A stretch of 64,000 bases of DNA from Photobacterium angustum (lineage in GTDB: Bacteria > Pseudomonadota > Gammaproteobacteria > Enterobacterales > Vibrionaceae), in assembly GCF_002954615.1 (NCBI RefSeq), contig NZ_MSCJ01000003.1, forward strand, positions 992,001 to 1,056,000, given 5' to 3'. Both the position numbers and the translations under genes were made by a program. Under the pieces are notes generated by a model. That model was given only the letters and a program-made list of their open reading frames with translations. It was not told the origin of the DNA and did no database searches. The first letter of the stretch is position 1. Each line of letters starts with the position of its first letter. Below are positions 63,169-64,000 of the stretch, in pieces.

Positions 63169-64000
63169 ATGGAACAGCTTATCCGCACTGAAATGCGCGT
63201 GCTACCTGTCATTGACGTTGATTTTGAAATCCAACGCCGAGTTGAATTTATTCAAAAAAAACTTAAACAATCAGGCTGTAAATCACTTGTACTAGGCATT
63301 AGTGGTGGCGTGGATTCAACAACATGTGGTCGTCTTGCTCAACTTGCTGTTGATGGTTTAAACCAAGTTTCTAACAGCAACGAGTACCAGTTTATTGCCG
63401 TTCGTCTACCCTATGGTGAACAACAAGATGAAGACGAAGCACAACTCGCATTAAGCTTCATCCAGCCTAGTCACTCTGTAAGCGTTAATATTAAAAATGG
63501 TGTTGATGGCACTCATGCAAGCACCCTTTTAGCATTAGAAGGTACTGGGCTTATTCCTAGCGACAACGCTAAAGTTGATTTCGTAAAAGGCAATGTTAAA
63601 GCTCGCACACGTATGATTGCTCAATACGAGATAGCAGGACTTGTCGGCGGCTTAGTTATTGGCACCGATCATTCAGCTGAAAACATTACTGGCTTTTATA
63701 CAAAGTTTGGTGATGGTGCCTGTGATTTAGCACCTTTATTTGGTTTAAACAAACGTCAAGTACGTGCTATTGCAGCAAAACTTGGTGCACCAGAACAATT
63801 GGTTTATAAAGTACCTACAGCTGACCTAGAAGAATTAGCGCCACAAAAAGCTGACGAGGATGCTTTACAAGTTTCTTATGATCAGATTGATGACTTCTTA
63901 GAAGGTAAGCCCGTAACCGATTTTGTCCGCGATCGCTTAGTGTCTATTTATAAAGCAACCCAACATAAGCGCCAACCTATTCCGACGATTTACGATGAGG
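63169..64000 (+). CDS. nadE: NAD synthetase, 5' part
   Basis: The first 277 codons of ammonia-dependent NAD synthetase, which converts deamido-NAD to NAD. The ATP-binding P-loop [17 protein letters not shown] near residues 44-60 is diagnostic, followed by the NaAD-binding region [17 protein letters not shown] near 142-158 and [19 protein letters not shown] near 165-183. AAGGA lies at good spacing before the ATG. The gene is cut by the window end and is close to complete (E. coli NadE has 275 residues). Confidence 0.95.
   Translation, partial: MEQLIRTEMRVLPVIDVDFEIQRRVEFIQKKLKQSGCKSLVLGISGGVDSTTCGRLAQLAVDGLNQVSNSNEYQFIAVRLPYGEQQDEDEAQLALSFIQPSHSVSVNIKNGVDGTHASTLLALEGTGLIPSDNAKVDFVKGNVKARTRMIAQYEIAGLVGGLVIGTDHSAENITGFYTKFGDGACDLAPLFGLNKRQVRAIAAKLGAPEQLVYKVPTADLEELAPQKADEDALQVSYDQIDDFLEGKPVTDFVRDRLVSIYKATQHKRQPIPTIYDE

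Noticed and set aside
1..64000. tRNA, rRNA, CRISPR array, complete IS element or prophage
   Set aside because: None seen: no cloverleaf-like TTCRANNC contexts, no regular spaced repeats, no DDE transposase, no structural phage genes.

Overview
The window is AT-rich gammaproteobacterial DNA. The protein set (an NfrA/NfrB exopolysaccharide operon, a second RpoS-like sigma factor, HipBA, TrhO, DinI, a short NadD-like protein beside NadE) points to Vibrionaceae, most likely Photobacterium or Aliivibrio. This is judged from remembered family sequences, not a search. No tRNA, rRNA or CRISPR array was seen.

Left segment (1-7042): an operon holding the 3' end of a UDP-GlcNAc 2-epimerase (wecB-like), the c-di-GMP-responsive glycosyltransferase nfrB, the outer-membrane partner nfrA and a DUF4434-type lipoprotein. 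Together they should make and export an N-acetylmannosamine-type polysaccharide. A small DUF2306 membrane protein follows.

Accessory island (about 7.0-35.7 kb): a gene-sparse region rich in palindromes, with many TTG/GTG starts and many immunity-type domains. In order it holds a SEFIR protein, a DUF4062 protein whose stop codon lies in an attC-like palindrome, a complete SIR2-HerA operon, a SLATT membrane protein, a DUF2971 protein, and a divergent pair of ParB-like and DndB-like proteins. Then comes a tightly coupled module of three tyrosine recombinases plus a small protein (20260-26123), the likely mobility machinery. Beyond it lie a DUF4124-type secreted protein, a NERD protein, two small membrane proteins, and a YobI/KAP-type membrane P-loop NTPase with an Ig-like membrane protein and a zinc-ribbon protein. 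An unrecognised 269-residue protein follows at 34887.

Right segment (35.8-64 kb): more ordinary chromosomal genes. These are a LysR/Grx2-like/NemA cluster, hipBA with four operators spaced exactly 27 bp apart, an outer-membrane barrel, trhO, two lipoproteins, lepB, a YceM-like oxidoreductase, an AraC regulator, a YbhB-family protein, dinI with a LexA box, a cupin, an orphan tyrosine recombinase, mntH with Fur-like sites, an RpoS-like sigma factor, a YceB-like lipoprotein, chrA with a divergent LysR gene, an acyltransferase, a nadD-like gene and the 5' part of nadE. Strong intrinsic terminators separate many of these units.

The best candidates for under-described biology are the divergent ParB-like/DndB-like pair beside the three-recombinase module, the stand-alone SLATT gene with a possible small upstream partner, and the YobI-type NTPase locus. 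SIR2-HerA is a known anti-phage system. The roles proposed for the others are inference.
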